Below are positions 34,231 to 42,686 of a stretch of DNA of 59,907 bases, piece by piece. The number at the start of each line of letters is the position of its first letter. The stretch's first letter is position 1. The stretch lies in contig KE354427.1 in the NCBI GenBank assembly GCA_000415505.1, forward strand, positions 1 through 59,907. The letters are read 5' to 3'. The position numbers were made by a program, and so were the translations under genes. A model generated the notes under the pieces. That model saw only the letters and a program-made list of their open reading frames with translations, made no database searches and was not told the DNA's origin. Source of the DNA: Streptomyces afghaniensis 772. Lineage in GTDB: Bacteria; Actinomycetota; Actinomycetes; Streptomycetales; Streptomycetaceae.

Positions 34231-35278
34231 GCCCTAACTGCGGGGGGCTACGGTAGCCGGCCTCCGCCGCCTCGGAGAGCAGGCGGGTCGCTTCGGCCAC
34301 CGCGACGTTCCGGTCGATGTAGCGCATGGCGAAGTCTTGGGCCCAGGGGGCGAAGCAGTCCTCGCGCCATAGCCATTCGAGCATTCCTCGGGCCAGGTTT
34401 CCGGCGATGCGGGCGGCCCACCGCTCGGCGAACGCCTCGGGGTTGGTGTCCTCCAAGTCGATGCCCAGTCGCTCACACTCGTACCAGGCCCAGATCAGAC
34501 GCTCCCGCGTGACCAACCGTGCGTCGGGCATCAGGGGGATGAGGACCATGTGGACTTCCAGCCACGCCGGCCGGTCCTCCGCATCCTCCAGCCACTCTCC
34601 CTCCCATTCGGGAGGTTCCTCCGGCGCAAGCCGTTTGCCTGGCAGCAGCGCTTCGAGAACGGCCCGGGCCTGGGCAAAGCGTTCCGGTGTCGGTTCGTTC
34701 TCGATCTCCCAGCCGCCGGACCAGCCGGATGTCAGATCGCGTACCACCTTGGGCAGGAGCAGCTCCTCGCCGTCGGCGGGACGAGCCGCCCGTGCCCTGT
34801 ACTCCGGTCTCCTCAGCTTCGCGAGCCACTCACGGGCGTCCTGTCGATCGCCTTCGCCCACGGACTCGTCCTTCACCAGGCGCGCCAGCGCCTGCTCGCC
34901 GTGCGGGCGGCCGAGGTCGCGGAGCAGGGCGATGTCCTGACGGACACCGAGACCGCGGTGCGCGGATGTTTCGGCCAGCGCAGCAGCTCGTAGGACGTCC
35001 AGGACCTCGCCACGTTCCACGGCTTCTTGCAGGGAACGCAGCAGCCGTTGGACCTTGAACGACGCCTCCCAATCTTCCCGACGGGCCGCGAAGTGCTGAC
35101 GCTGCTCGTCAGTGAGCGGGAGACCGGGCTCCTCGTGGGCCCGATCCCAGAGGTCCTCCAGTTCCTCCGGCCAGCCGCTCGTTCTCGGCGGGGCAGCGGC
35201 GATCGCCGCCTCCAACTCTCCTAGGAGCGCAGTTGTGCGGTCCTCGGGAACCTCCGCGTGCGCCTCTTCGTATGCCAC
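34199..35278 (-). CDS. Immunity-type protein B of the array
   Basis: A 359-residue protein, very similar to E (38912-39979) along its whole length: ALLGELEAAIAAAPPRTSGW, GLPLTDEQRQHFAARREDWE, FAQARAVLEALLPGKRL, RLVTRERLIWAWYECERLGI and MRYIDRNVAVAEATRLLSEA. Its last residues come from the antisense DUF397 relic. It begins 4 bp behind gene C, so B and C are co-transcribed. No toxin sequence remains next to it. Confidence 0.65.
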   Translation of the reverse strand: MAYEEAHAEVPEDRTTALLGELEAAIAAAPPRTSGWPEELEDLWDRAHEEPGLPLTDEQRQHFAARREDWEASFKVQRLLRSLQEAVERGEVLDVLRAAALAETSAHRGLGVRQDIALLRDLGRPHGEQALARLVKDESVGEGDRQDAREWLAKLRRPEYRARAARPADGEELLLPKVVRDLTSGWSGGWEIENEPTPERFAQARAVLEALLPGKRLAPEEPPEWEGEWLEDAEDRPAWLEVHMVLIPLMPDARLVTRERLIWAWYECERLGIDLEDTNPEAFAERWAARIAGNLARGMLEWLWREDCFAPWAQDFAMRYIDRNVAVAEATRLLSEAAEAGYRSPPQLGPTAGGRPGPP

Positions 35279-35282
35279 GGCT

Positions 35283-36296
35283 TCAGGAACCGCTCTCCGC
35301 CGCCTCGGACAGCAGGCGAGTCGCCTCGGTCACGGCGACATTCCGGTCGATGTAGCGCCTGGCGAGGTCCTGGGCCCATGGGGAGAACTGGTCCTCTCGC
35401 CAAAGCCAGGACAGAATGCCTTCCGCGGTCCAGGCACCAATGCGCGTGGCCCATCGGTCACCGAACTCCTCAGGCCCTTCGCCTTGCAAATCCAGCCCCA
35501 GCTGCTTGCACTCGTACCAGCCCTCGGTCATGCGCTCTCGGGTAACCAACCCGACATCCGGCATCAGATCTCGCAGCACCATGCGGATCTCCAGCCAATC
35601 GGGGCGCTCATCCTCGTCTTCGTCCCAGTCCCCCTCCCATTCCGGAGTGGGCTCCGGAAACGGCAGCCTCGTGCTGGGCAAAAGCGCTTCAAGAATGGCG
35701 CGGGCCTGAGCGAAGCGCGCCTGCGTCGGTTCTTCCTCGATCTCCCAGCCGCCCTGCCAACCGACTGTCAGGTTCCGTACCAGCTCTGGCAGCAATGGCT
35801 CCTCACCTTCGACAGGACGGCTCGCCATCCCCCGGTACATCGGCTCCCGCAGGCGCCTCAGCCACCAGCGGCCCCAGCGTCGATCGCTGTCGCCCACATG
35901 CCTGTCGGAAACCAGTCGTGCCAGCGCCTGCTCGCCGTACGGCACACCCAGGCGGTAGAGGACGCTGATCGCATCGAACGCCGCGAGTCTGGCGCGCACA
36001 CACGCCTCAGCAAGAACGGCAGCGTCTGGGACGGCGGTCACCTGGCCGTGCTCCACAGCCTTCTCCAGCGAGCGCAACAGACTATGGACACGTGACGACG
36101 CCGCACTGCGGGCTCGTTGGGCCATGAAGAGCCGCCGCTGACCATCGGTAAGCGGCAGGTCAGGCTCCTTCTCAAACCGCTCGTAGAGGTCGTGCAATTC
36201 TTCGGAGGTCCAGTAGCCGTCGGTGGTCGGCGGAGCGTCGGCCATCGCTGCCGCCAGTTCCCCGAGGATCTCAGGCACCTGCTGATCACCGGTCAT
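35283..36296 (-). CDS. Immunity-type protein C of the array
   Basis: A 337-residue member of the same family: PPTTDGYWTSEELHDLYERF, DLPLTDGQRRLFMAQRARS, GEQALARLVSDRHVGDSD, LVTRERMTEGWYECKQLGLD, RYIDRNVAVTEATRLLSEAA. Its ATG lies where the relic of the toxin 2 tail ends (KDPKTVMEYLGVS and stop, ATGA overlap). The coupling used by the intact toxin 2/E pair is therefore preserved. Confidence 0.65.
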   Translation of the reverse strand: MTGDQQVPEILGELAAAMADAPPTTDGYWTSEELHDLYERFEKEPDLPLTDGQRRLFMAQRARSAASSRVHSLLRSLEKAVEHGQVTAVPDAAVLAEACVRARLAAFDAISVLYRLGVPYGEQALARLVSDRHVGDSDRRWGRWWLRRLREPMYRGMASRPVEGEEPLLPELVRNLTVGWQGGWEIEEEPTQARFAQARAILEALLPSTRLPFPEPTPEWEGDWDEDEDERPDWLEIRMVLRDLMPDVGLVTRERMTEGWYECKQLGLDLQGEGPEEFGDRWATRIGAWTAEGILSWLWREDQFSPWAQDLARRYIDRNVAVTEATRLLSEAAESGS

Positions 36297-36335
36297 GAGA
36301 CCCCCAGATACTCCATCACGGTTTTCGGGTCCTTA
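36297..36335 (-). pseudogene. Relic of the toxin 2 3' end (copy 2)
   Basis: The minus strand encodes KDPKTVMEYLGVS and a TGA overlapping the ATG of gene C, matching the toxin 2 ending KDPRTAMEHLGVS. The rest of the toxin is gone and the next DNA is an XRE relic in the opposite orientation. Confidence 0.75.
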
Positions 36336-36338
36336 CGT

Positions 36339-36590
36339 GTCAGCACTGGTCACCATGGCCGAAGGCACGGAACGAGGGTGGTGGGAACAGTACCTGGGTG
36401 CCCTGCCTGTCGTACTGCTGGACATCGCCTAGTTCGAGTGGCATGCCACGCGCGTGCGGACGGCCCTGGTCATGCACGTACCAGGGCTGCTGCGGACCGA
36501 GGAGTACGCCCGCACCGTCTTCGTCGCCGTACTCCCCCGGCTGAGTCACCTCGAAGGCGAGGGACTCCGCGCATGGGCCGGACGCCGGCA
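36339..36590 (+). pseudogene. Relic of an XRE-DUF5753 gene
   Basis: It translates as TERGWWEQYLGALPVVLLDI, an in-frame TAG, then FEWHATRVRTALVMHVPGLL and RTEEYARTVFVAVLPRLSHL. This aligns with the middle of the intact protein at 31955-32806. The N-terminal HTH and the C-terminal half are missing. Confidence 0.8.
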
Positions 36591-36662
36591 TCCGCTGAAG
36601 AGCGTTATCGGTCCCTCGCCCCGTCGTACACCTTTTGCGGGTCAGCAACGAATGTTGGGGCG

Positions 36663-37982
36663 TCATGGCGCCCACTCCTGCGCGGCGTTCCTCGTAGTGA
36701 CCGGCAGGCTCGGGTCGAAGGCCAGTCGCGCCAGGGCTTCCCGGCTGTCCGGCACGTCATCCGTGCGATGGAGGAACCAGATGGCCTCCTCTACCGCGCT
36801 GCCGCACCGGACACACCGCTCGGCGAGTTCCGCGGCCCAAAGGGTCGTTGCCGACAGAACAGCCAGTTCCCTGTCGCCTGCCGCTCCTCCGCCTTGCGGG
36901 AGGTCAGCGAGCCAGCGGAAGACCGCTGCGGCGACCCGGTCAGCAATCCTCTTGCACCAGACCTTGGCGAAGGACGCGGCGTCCATGCCTTGGAAATCGA
37001 ATCCCAACGACTGGCACTCGCGCCACGCCTCCTTCATTCGCTCGCGAGTGACCAGTCGTGGGTACGGCATCAGGGCACGCACCACCTCAGCGATGGCACT
37101 GCTGTCCGCCGGGGCGTTACTGCACATCTGCGCGTCAGCCGGCACTCGCTCGACAGTCAGACACGCCTCCAGTGCTGAACGCACCTGGGCGAGGCTGTGT
37201 GAATCCGGCGCGGTCGCGCCCCAGTCGAAGTCGTTCTGCCAGGAATGCGGAAGGCCCTGCAGCCCTTCGGGCAGCAGCGGCTCCTCGTCGCGGGTGACTT
37301 CCCGGGCTCGATCCTCGTACACCGAACGGCGCAGCCCGAGAAGCCGGGAACGCACATACGGGCGGAAGTCCCGGACCTCGTCGTCGTGTACGAGCTCCAT
37401 CAGGGCCTGTTCACCGCGCGGACGACCGAGCGAGACAAGCAGGCGCACCGCCGCCTCGACCGCCATGCCGACCCGCACGAACGCCGCTGCGAGCAGCGCG
37501 GCGTCTTCAGACTCCCCATCGTTCAGCAATCCCGCGGTAGTTGCGCGCTCTATGAAAGCGAAGGCGTCGTACGCCAGTGCCTGCCGCACCGAGGCGGCCC
37601 ACTCCGCCGCCACCCTGTCGACCCACTGTTCAGTCGGTGGCTCAGGCACTGTAGGAATCCCCATGTCAGCCCAGGCTCCGACCACCTGTACCACCCGCTC
37701 CCGAGTGACCTGGGAAGTGGTCGGCATGATCCGGGTCAACCAGGCGTCTGCCTCGTCCAAGGTGTGGTCATCGCGGTCGTCGTAGAAGTCCCGTAGTTCC
37801 TCGTCCCAGTCGTGCACACTCTGCCGCCGGTCGGGCAGGCACGCGCGCAGCACGTGCCGGGCCTGCTCACGTCTCTCCTCCGTGGGGGCAAGTGCCTCCG
37901 GGGCCTGAGACCTGCGGTATGTCAGATCGTGCCAAGGCGGTGGCAACTCGCGCATGGCAACGGGCAGCAGGTAGGTGTCCAC
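36663..37982 (-). CDS. Immunity-type protein D of the array (long form)
   Basis: A 439-residue protein, apparently a composite. The N-terminal part (YLLPVAMRELPPPWHDLTYR) and C-terminal part (ELAERCVRCGSAVEEAIWFL) match the 239-residue family at 25993-26712. The middle has GRPRGEQALMELVHDDEVRD and RLVTRERMKEAWRECQSLGF, as in A, B, C and E. It links the two immunity-type families. The start at 37982 is GTG and directly follows a stray piece of another family-D gene. Confidence 0.6.
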   Translation of the reverse strand: MDTYLLPVAMRELPPPWHDLTYRRSQAPEALAPTEERREQARHVLRACLPDRRQSVHDWDEELRDFYDDRDDHTLDEADAWLTRIMPTTSQVTRERVVQVVGAWADMGIPTVPEPPTEQWVDRVAAEWAASVRQALAYDAFAFIERATTAGLLNDGESEDAALLAAAFVRVGMAVEAAVRLLVSLGRPRGEQALMELVHDDEVRDFRPYVRSRLLGLRRSVYEDRAREVTRDEEPLLPEGLQGLPHSWQNDFDWGATAPDSHSLAQVRSALEACLTVERVPADAQMCSNAPADSSAIAEVVRALMPYPRLVTRERMKEAWRECQSLGFDFQGMDAASFAKVWCKRIADRVAAAVFRWLADLPQGGGAAGDRELAVLSATTLWAAELAERCVRCGSAVEEAIWFLHRTDDVPDSREALARLAFDPSLPVTTRNAAQEWAP

Positions 37983-38035
37983 AAGTCGCCCTCCGTGTCG
38001 GTGAAGCGGCCGGGGTCGGGGTCAATAGCCAGCCA
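37983..38035 (-). pseudogene. Relic of a family-D immunity gene
   Basis: The minus strand reads WLAIDPDPGRFTDTEGDLWT, matching FRWLTLDPDPGRFADWAVGL of the protein at 25993-26712. No start is present. It lies directly upstream of gene D. Confidence 0.55.
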
Positions 38036-38077
38036 TTAGAACACTCAGCAGCGGCAGCATTGGATAGAGTCGCTTAT

Positions 38078-38704
38078 ATGAGTGCCGGCTTGTATGGATG
38101 GCTGGAATGCAGACCCCAGCCTGGACGCTATGGCACTGAACACGTGCTGTGGGAGACCTTCTCCGAACTCCGGTACCTTCACTGGGCCCGCGATTACATG
38201 TCGTGGTCAGCACTCTTTGACGTCCGGAGTGTGGAGCCTGTCAGAGCTCTCTTCCCTGAGCGCGGAGCCCCTGTAGATATGTCGGACACGGTACGAAGGG
38301 ATGCGGACGATTTCGCTGGCCACAGCCATTCGTGGTTCTCGTGGCGTGAACTGTCGGCTGTCGACTGGAATGCCCCCTGCACCGACGGCCCGTCTCGGCA
38401 CTGGGTCCGGCGCTGGTCCCGTACCCAGGACGGATCCTTCGTACCTGACGGATTGGCCGCACTCCCGGATGCGCTGTACGACTCGGCCGCCGCCAAGTTC
38501 GGAGAAGGCAACATCGCTCCCTCCCGGTGGCCCGCCGACGGAGAGCTCCTGCTCGGCGACGAGGTGTACCGACCTGTCATCCCTGCTTATCGCGACCTGG
38601 TACCGACCGACGGGCCGTGGCAACCTGTGTGGAATGTGATGGGCACGCTGTCCGAACTCCATGGTGAGGACAACGTCCGCCTCGTCGTCTGGTTCGGCGG
38701 CTGA
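38078..38704 (+). CDS. Hypothetical acidic, Trp-rich protein
   Basis: A 208-residue protein, MSAGLYGWLECRPQPGRYGT to DNVRLVVWFGG. It is the only plus-strand gene inside the array. There is no ribosome site; GATAGAGT (38063-38070) ends 7 bases before the ATG and fits a -10 box, so a leaderless transcript is likely. I do not recognise the family. Small, acidic and Trp-rich, it may be a further immunity protein. Confidence 0.6.
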   Translation: MSAGLYGWLECRPQPGRYGTEHVLWETFSELRYLHWARDYMSWSALFDVRSVEPVRALFPERGAPVDMSDTVRRDADDFAGHSHSWFSWRELSAVDWNAPCTDGPSRHWVRRWSRTQDGSFVPDGLAALPDALYDSAAAKFGEGNIAPSRWPADGELLLGDEVYRPVIPAYRDLVPTDGPWQPVWNVMGTLSELHGEDNVRLVVWFGG

Positions 38705-38732
38705 ACGGAAACCTGGCGGCACCAGTCGTGCG

Positions 38733-38880
38733 TCACGGGGTGATGGCTATCCATTTATCAGGCTTGTCGCTCTCAACTCGAGCCGTTCTGCTCGGATTCG
38801 CCTTCTTCCACTCAGAGAGTGTGTTGATCTCCCCGACGAATTCCGGCTGACACGTCGGGTTCACCGTGTTCTTCACTTCG
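38733..38880 (-). pseudogene. Orphan toxin C-terminal relic (EVKNT nuclease end)
   Basis: The minus strand encodes GEVKNTVNPTCQPEF, INTLSEWKKANPSRTARVES and PDKWIAITP, then a stop at 38733. It aligns with VVEVKNTGNATTKSS and RLGEWQKAEPGRVARYEIAS of toxin 2. It keeps the ExK catalytic pair but has no N-terminal part; the left part is replaced by a DUF397 relic at about 38880. Confidence 0.75.
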
Positions 38881-38943
38881 CCGTGATGCCCCCGGGCGCT
38901 CATCCGGGACGTCAAGGCGGGCCAGGCCGACCACCTGCTGTGG
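38881..38943 (+). pseudogene. Relic of the DUF397 3' end (copy 2)
   Basis: CGCTCATCCGGGACGTCAAG through GACCACCTGCTGTGG aligns with the last 60 bases of DUF397, but the stop TAG has become TGG. It overlaps the last codons of immunity gene E on the other strand, as copy 1 does with gene B. Confidence 0.75.
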
Positions 38944-39979
38944 GCCCCCACTGCGAGCCGACCTCCGCCGCCTCGGTGAGCAGTCGCGTCGCCTCGGCCA
39001 CTGCGACGTTCCGGTCGATGTAGCGCATGGCGAGGTCCAGGGCCCAAGGAGCGAAGCAGTCCTCGCGCCACAGCCATTCGAGCATTCCCCGTGCCAGAAA
39101 TGCGGCGATGCGGGTTGCCCAGCGGTCGGCGAAAGCCTCCGGATCCGTGTCCTCCAGGTCGATGCCGAGCCGCTTGCACTCATGCCAGCCCCAGATCAGG
39201 CGCTCCCGTGTGACCGATCGCGCATCCGGGACGAGGGGTTGGAGCACCATCTCGACTTCAAGCCACGCGGGCCGGTCATCCGCATCCTCCAGCCAATCCC
39301 CACCCCACTCGGGAGGTTCCTCCGACGCCAACCGCTTGTCAGGCAACAGCGCTTCGAGAACCGCCCGGGCCTGGGCGAAGCGTTCCGGAGCCGGCTCGTT
39401 CTCGATCTCCCAGCCGCCGGCCCGGCCGGTCGTCAGATCGCGTACCACTTGCGGCAGGAGCAGTTCCTCGCCGTTGACAGGATGAGCCGCCCGCATCTTG
39501 TACTCCGATTCACGCAGCTTCGCGAGCCACTCGCGGGCCTCCCGACGGTCGCCTTCGTCCACCGACTCGTCCTGTACGAGGCGCGCCAGTGCCTGCTCAC
39601 CGTGCGGGCGGCCGAGATCGCGGAGCAGCCAGATGTCGTTATAGACACCCAGACGGGCGTGTACGCACGCCTCGGCAAGCGCAGCGGCCCGGGAGGCGTC
39701 AAGGAGCCCACCTCGCTGCACGGCTTCCCGCAGGGACTGCAGCAACCGCTGCACCTTAAACGAAGCCTCCCAGCGTTCCCGTCGGGCCGCGAAGTGCTGA
39801 CGCTGCTCGTCGGTGAGCGGGAGACCGGGCTCATCCTGGGTCCGATCCCAGAGGTCCTCCAGCTCGTCCGGCCAGCCGCTCGTTCTCGGCGGCGCAGCGG
39901 CCATCGCCGCCTCCAGCTCTCCGAGGAGCGCAGCTGTACGGTCCTCGGGAACCTGCGCATGGTCCTCGTCGTACGTCAT
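38912..39979 (-). CDS. Cognate immunity protein E for toxin 2
   Basis: A 355-residue acidic helical protein of the array family, closest to B. ATG at 39979 overlaps the toxin 2 stop (ATGA), so the two are tightly coupled, as expected for a toxin-immunity pair. Conserved parts: ALLGELEAAMAAAPPRTSGW, GRPHGEQALARLVQDESVDE, RSVTRERLIWGWHECKRLGI, EWLWREDCFAPWALDLAMRY. The last nine residues derive from antisense DUF397 sequence. Confidence 0.7.
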   Translation of the reverse strand: MTYDEDHAQVPEDRTAALLGELEAAMAAAPPRTSGWPDELEDLWDRTQDEPGLPLTDEQRQHFAARRERWEASFKVQRLLQSLREAVQRGGLLDASRAAALAEACVHARLGVYNDIWLLRDLGRPHGEQALARLVQDESVDEGDRREAREWLAKLRESEYKMRAAHPVNGEELLLPQVVRDLTTGRAGGWEIENEPAPERFAQARAVLEALLPDKRLASEEPPEWGGDWLEDADDRPAWLEVEMVLQPLVPDARSVTRERLIWGWHECKRLGIDLEDTDPEAFADRWATRIAAFLARGMLEWLWREDCFAPWALDLAMRYIDRNVAVAEATRLLTEAAEVGSQWGPTAGGRPGPP

Positions 39980-42594
39980 GACACCCCCAGGTGCTCCATC
40001 GCGGTCCTCGGATCCTTCATCTTGCCGGAGCGTAGAGCGTCGTACTTCTCAGCCTCGCTCTTGGCATTCCAGGCATCGTTCATCGCCCTGAGCTGTGCGG
40101 GGGTCACGTCCTGGCCGGCGATGCGGGCGCCGACCCCGTTGTCCGCCATGCTGGAGGCTGGCGTTCCTTCGGGAGGGACCTCGCCCCGTTTCTTGGGCTT
40201 GAACCCGTCGAAGATCTTCTGCCACCCCTTGGTGGAGGCGATCTCATAGCGGGCGACGCGGCCAGGCTCCGCCTTCTGCCACTCGCCCAACCTCGTCACT
40301 TGGGTGGCGATGGAGCTCTTGGTCGTCGCGTTCCCCGTGTTCTTGACCTCCACGACGTGCACCTTGCCGTCCTTGCCACGGTAGGCCACATCGGCGTCCG
40401 GTATGCCCGTGACGTCGATCTCGCCACCCCGGCCGTCCGGACGTACCGGCGACTCGCCCTTGTCCCGCCGCTCCTTGGTGTCACCGATGTCCGAGTACAC
40501 CGTGCTGCCATCCGCCGCCTCGTCCTGCGCCACACGCTTCGTAGCGTTCACCTCGGCGAGGTTCTCGGCGAGCTGGTCCTTGGTCTTGGAGTTCAGCACC
40601 TTGGCGGCGAGCTTCTCCCTGCTGATGTTGTGGATGTTCTTCTGGTTCACCAGCTCCGAGACGTCGGCGATGGCGTCGGCCGCCTCCTTCTTGCTGATGT
40701 CCTTGGAGTTCGGGTCGACGTCGTCCTTGGCCCGCCTGAGCAGGTTCTCGAGCTGGGCCTCCTGCAGGTTGACCTTCTCGTCCCCCGGGAGCCGCTTGGA
40801 CGCCTTGATCTGCTCCCGCAGCAGATCGGCCCGCGCGTCCAGCGCCTCCTGCTGGGCCTGGCGGGCGTCGTCGGCGTCGTCGCCCGTGCATTCCTTGCCG
40901 CCTCCTGCGGCGACGACGATCCGGCCGGCCTGCGGGGCTGCCAGGACGCCTGTGCCGGTGCCCGGGACTCCGCGCAGGCTGCCGCCACCGCCGTACGGGA
41001 CGCGCCCGATCGCGATCGTGCAGCTGCCGTTCTCCTCGGCCTTCTTCTTCGTCTCGTCGGCGTGCTTCTGCGCCTCGTCCGCGGCCTTCTTCGCGCCGTC
41101 GAAGTCGCCCGCCTTCGCCGCCTTGCGGGCCTTCTCCGCGGCGTCCGCCGCCTTGTCGAGGGATTCACCGACCTCGGCCAGCTTCTTGAACTTGGTGAAC
41201 TTCGTGATGGTCTTCGGGCTGAAGATGCCGACGACGCCGACAACGGTGTTGCCGATGGAAGCGCCGTAGTTGCCCTTCTCCCAGTTCTCCTTGTCGACGA
41301 ACGTGTCGGTCGCAAGGTCGGACACGAAATCCTCGGGAGAGTTGACCCAGCCCCATACGGAGGAGACGTAGTTCCCCTTGTCCCACTCCTTGCCCAGCTC
41401 GTCGGACTTGTCGCCCCACCAGTTGGTGGTGTAGCCCTTCAGGCCGTTCCAGCTGTCCTTGATCGAGCCGACCGGGTCGCTGACGACGTCCATGGTGCTG
41501 GCCAGGAAGCTCTTGGTCGGGGCCACGAAGAAGCCACGGACGTGGTCCATGAACGTCCTGTCGTGGCGTTCCTGGTCGTGTACGTCGTCCCAGAGCGACC
41601 TCTCGTCGAACGGCCCCGGAGCGAGGGGGACCGTGTCGTTCGTCCCCGCGCCCTCGTAGGTGATGATCCGAGTCGACCAGGCCGGACCGCCGTCGGTGTT
41701 GTTGCCGCCTGTAGCACCGCCGGTGCTCGTGCCGTCCTGGCCGCCGGGACCGGCCTGGGTGCCTGAGTCGCCTTCCGTGCCTGTCTCGCCGTTCGCGCCC
41801 CCAGCGGCATCTGCCCCCGCGCCGCCGTCCGGGTCCGCGCCGTTGCCGCCTGCGGTGCCAGTGTCGGTGCCGGTGCCGGTGTCCGAACCGTCTTGCTGCG
41901 CATCGTCGTTGTTGTCCCCGGCCGCACCCGTCTCGGTGCCATCGCCCTGCGGAGCGGGGCAGGCCGCGCCCGTCACCGAGCAGACCGCCGACTGGATGCC
42001 GTCGGCGATACGCCCGCCGAGGCCGCCCACCGACAGCGCGACGATGATCGCCGCGACCACCGCGATGAGCCCCGCGTACTCCACCGCGGTCTGGCCCTCG
42101 TCCCGCCGCCAGCGGATCATCCTGGCCAGGTTGAACGCCCGGCGCTCCTCCCTGTCCTGGGGAAGGATCTCGAACCACTCTCGCGACCGGGCCCGACGCA
42201 ACAGCACGATGACCGCAACCGGCATCGCCGCCTGCGTGAAGCCCCGCAGATCACCGTGCAACAGCGTGCCGAGCGACAGCCACACGATCCACGCCTGAAC
42301 GGCGATCAGTGCGCGGCTCGTCCACACCCCGCCCCGCCACAGGCGCCGGGCCAGGTAGACCCCGGCCACGCTGGGCAGCGAGTCGTAGACCAGGATCCCG
42401 AAGATCTCTCCGGAGTAGTACGTCACCACCGACAGCACGGTGACCACGTACAGCACCGTCAGCGCGAACTGCGCCCACAGGAGTACCTGCGCCCAGCCCA
42501 GTTCCCGTGGCAGCGGCGAACGCCGGTCCCAGGAGGGGGTGTTCTGCGCTCCCCAAATCCCGGTCGGGGGTATCGAGTTACCGGCACCGGACAT
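39976..42594 (-). CDS. Flp-pilin/polymorphic-toxin fusion 2 (EVKNT PD-(D/E)xK-type C-terminus)
   Basis: An 872-residue protein with the plan of toxin 1. Membrane segments lie at about 35-135, then RDEGQTAVEYAGLIAVVAAI with predicted prepilin cleavage Gly167|Gln168, Glu at +5 and Tyr at +6. About 215-300 is a Gly/Asp/Thr-rich linker. The middle part has Trp/Asp-rich repeats and Lys/Ala/Glu coiled coils. The C-terminal 170 residues contain GEIDVTGIPDADVAYRGKDG and VHVVEVKNTGNATTKS, which fit the D...ExK core of a restriction-endonuclease-fold nuclease. The last residues, RSGKMKDPRTAMEHLGVS, recur as relics beside orphan immunity genes. The promoter has the 7-2-7 element. Confidence 0.8.
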   Translation of the reverse strand: MSGAGNSIPPTGIWGAQNTPSWDRRSPLPRELGWAQVLLWAQFALTVLYVVTVLSVVTYYSGEIFGILVYDSLPSVAGVYLARRLWRGGVWTSRALIAVQAWIVWLSLGTLLHGDLRGFTQAAMPVAVIVLLRRARSREWFEILPQDREERRAFNLARMIRWRRDEGQTAVEYAGLIAVVAAIIVALSVGGLGGRIADGIQSAVCSVTGAACPAPQGDGTETGAAGDNNDDAQQDGSDTGTGTDTGTAGGNGADPDGGAGADAAGGANGETGTEGDSGTQAGPGGQDGTSTGGATGGNNTDGGPAWSTRIITYEGAGTNDTVPLAPGPFDERSLWDDVHDQERHDRTFMDHVRGFFVAPTKSFLASTMDVVSDPVGSIKDSWNGLKGYTTNWWGDKSDELGKEWDKGNYVSSVWGWVNSPEDFVSDLATDTFVDKENWEKGNYGASIGNTVVGVVGIFSPKTITKFTKFKKLAEVGESLDKAADAAEKARKAAKAGDFDGAKKAADEAQKHADETKKKAEENGSCTIAIGRVPYGGGGSLRGVPGTGTGVLAAPQAGRIVVAAGGGKECTGDDADDARQAQQEALDARADLLREQIKASKRLPGDEKVNLQEAQLENLLRRAKDDVDPNSKDISKKEAADAIADVSELVNQKNIHNISREKLAAKVLNSKTKDQLAENLAEVNATKRVAQDEAADGSTVYSDIGDTKERRDKGESPVRPDGRGGEIDVTGIPDADVAYRGKDGKVHVVEVKNTGNATTKSSIATQVTRLGEWQKAEPGRVARYEIASTKGWQKIFDGFKPKKRGEVPPEGTPASSMADNGVGARIAGQDVTPAQLRAMNDAWNAKSEAEKYDALRSGKMKDPRTAMEHLGVS

Positions 42595-42670
42595 GTGTGA
42601 CCTCAGTTCAGCGGGCGGGCATTCAAGGCGGGCACCCGGCTGAGGCTATGGAGAATCGAACACTGACACA

Positions 42671-42686
42671 TGGGCCCCCGGACCCA
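42671..42686. promoter_or_regulatory. 7-2-7 operator-like palindrome upstream of toxin 2
   Basis: TGGGCCC-CC-GGACCCA, 77 bp upstream of the toxin 2 ATG. Further half sites: TGGCCCAA (42691-42698) and two GGGCCC (42710-42721). Confidence 0.65.
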
